Assembly (NCBI GenBank): GCA_963678675.1
Contig: OY783198.1
Span: 26,026,684-26,090,683 of the forward strand
Origin: Xiphydria camelus
Lineage: Eukaryota > Arthropoda > Insecta > Hymenoptera > Xiphydriidae
Direction: 5' to 3'
Length of the DNA stretch: 64,000 nucleotides
Position 1 is the stretch's first letter, and each line of letters begins with the position of its first letter. The position numbers were made by a program, and so were the translations under genes. The notes under the pieces are model-generated. The model was not told the DNA's origin. It ran no database searches and was given only the letters and a program-made list of their open reading frames with translations. Positions 62,878 to 64,000 of the stretch are shown one piece after another.

Positions 62878-63431
62878 CCTTTAGACTGCCGGAATATCAA
62901 TATTTTGACGCATCAGAAAAGCTTCTTTGTTTTTAGACTAAAATATACATTTTCTTAATATTCTTTCCAATTTTTAATACAATTGAAGATAAATTTACCC
63001 CTCCGCACCCATTTTTACTTACCCCGTATCCCTCAAATCTACAATTTCTATTTTGTACAAGCGGTTCATTATTTAAAAAAAAAGAAACATAACTCTGCCA
63101 CAGTCGATCCCAAGCCTGTATTCAGAAGAGGAGGGAGTTTCGAAATCGTTCATCCGAGACAAAGGGGTAGTTTTTAATGTTTACCCCATTATAGGGATGG
63201 TTTTTGGGTTTATTGTATTTTTGACACCAGATTTGGATTCAGCGTCGAAAAATACTTCGAAAGTGTGTTTTTGGACTTCAAAATAAATAAAATTAAAATT
63301 TTTAACATTAACTATTCCGTTCCCTGCCGGAGAATCAATATATTGACGCTACCCCTGATCGACGCTTTGCCTACTTTTTATACCAGTCTTCTGAGGGCGA
63401 TATGCCCCTTGAAATCCCGGCAGTCTAAAGG
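62878..63431. mobile_element. 554-bp piggyBac-like MITE
   Basis: Ends CCTTTAGACTGCCGG and CCGGCAGTCTAAAGG are flanked by TGAA on the left and TTAA on the right, consistent with a TTAA target site with one change. Subterminal AATATCAATATTTTGACG and its counterpart AATCAATATATTGACG suggest internal structure. No transposase frame. Confidence 0.75.
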
Positions 63432-64000
63432 TTAATGTATGTAGATCATTATAGTAGCGGTAAATGGTACGGATTAAAACTCCGAATTTGATTATAATAC
63501 TGGAAAGGATAGATTACCTGTATGAATAGATAATTTAAAAAAACGTTTCATTTTCATTTTCAACCACGAATCCGCCAGTACTAAAAACAAGCTCGAATGT
63601 CTTTCATGATCGGAATTTTAATACATCACTAATTCCCATCAGGGGTATATGGGGGCATAAAGCTTCGACTTGTATTGTGTCGAGCGTTAAAATGCTCCGC
63701 GCGTGGCGTGGCGTATCGAGGGGAAGTCGTAAAGAATGAAAAAAAATGTGGTGTCCGAGAATCGTCGTTTGCACTCGGCGTCAATATTTTACGAGGCACG
63801 AAGTTCGGGGTGTGATATTTTATATTCGAGTACGTGCGTAAAATTGCATTAATATTCGGTACAAATCTCTTGACAGATAACGGAGATTGATGCCCGGCAA
63901 TTCGTATGTACATACATACATACGCGATCGCGAGACTGCGTTCGTAATTAAATTAAATTTTTTTTCGTTCGCACTGCGAATATCCATTCATTTGGTAGCT
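63432..64000. other. No gene seen to the window edge
   Basis: AT-rich sequence with one short minus-strand open frame (94 aa) without motifs. Confidence 0.5.

Overview
The window looks like nuclear DNA of an insect. All recognisable genes are split by GT-AG introns, and two have clear insect or animal orthologues with insect-style features: an Eip71CD-type methionine sulfoxide reductase and a prenylated PP1 regulatory subunit of the Mypt-75D/PPP1R16 type. CG dinucleotides are abundant, and short inverted-repeat elements with ends like TACACTGAGAAAA are everywhere. That combination suggests a hymenopteran, perhaps an ant, but this is an inference; the sequence alone does not fix the species.

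Layout. (1) 1-18.6 kb, minus strand: a three-exon gene of unknown function (254 aa as assembled here). Its first intron is about 14 kb and is crowded with MITEs, foldbacks and tandem repeats; another foldback lies downstream at 28-426. (2) 18.6-31.2 kb: no supported gene. The left part is CG-rich 5' flank, followed by more MITEs and tandem duplications. (3) 31.26-34.3 kb, minus: MsrA, four coding exons. (4) 41.28-45.74 kb, minus: Mypt-75D/PPP1R16-like, eight coding exons, with an RVxF-like PP1 docking site, ankyrin repeats, a basic Ser/Thr-rich segment and a C-terminal CaaX box. (5) 49.38-52.34 kb, plus: a TMEM42-like four-helix membrane protein, three coding exons. (6) 52.3-64 kb: no supported gene, several more MITEs at the right end.

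The genes do not form an operon or pathway. MsrA repairs oxidised methionine, Mypt-75D-like targets protein phosphatase 1 to membranes, and the TMEM42-like protein is a small membrane protein of the EamA/DMT fold with no known substrate. They are simply neighbours.

The most unusual content is the repeat landscape. Many elements share a TACACTGAGAAAA-like terminus but have unrelated interiors, one locus holds several elements nested inside each other, and one element contains an internal 180-bp trimer. Elements are dense in 0-30 kb and 56-64 kb but nearly absent from 34-56 kb. I found no transposase, rRNA, tRNA or CRISPR array. Exon boundaries were set by reading splice sites and codon phase by eye; no transcript evidence was available.
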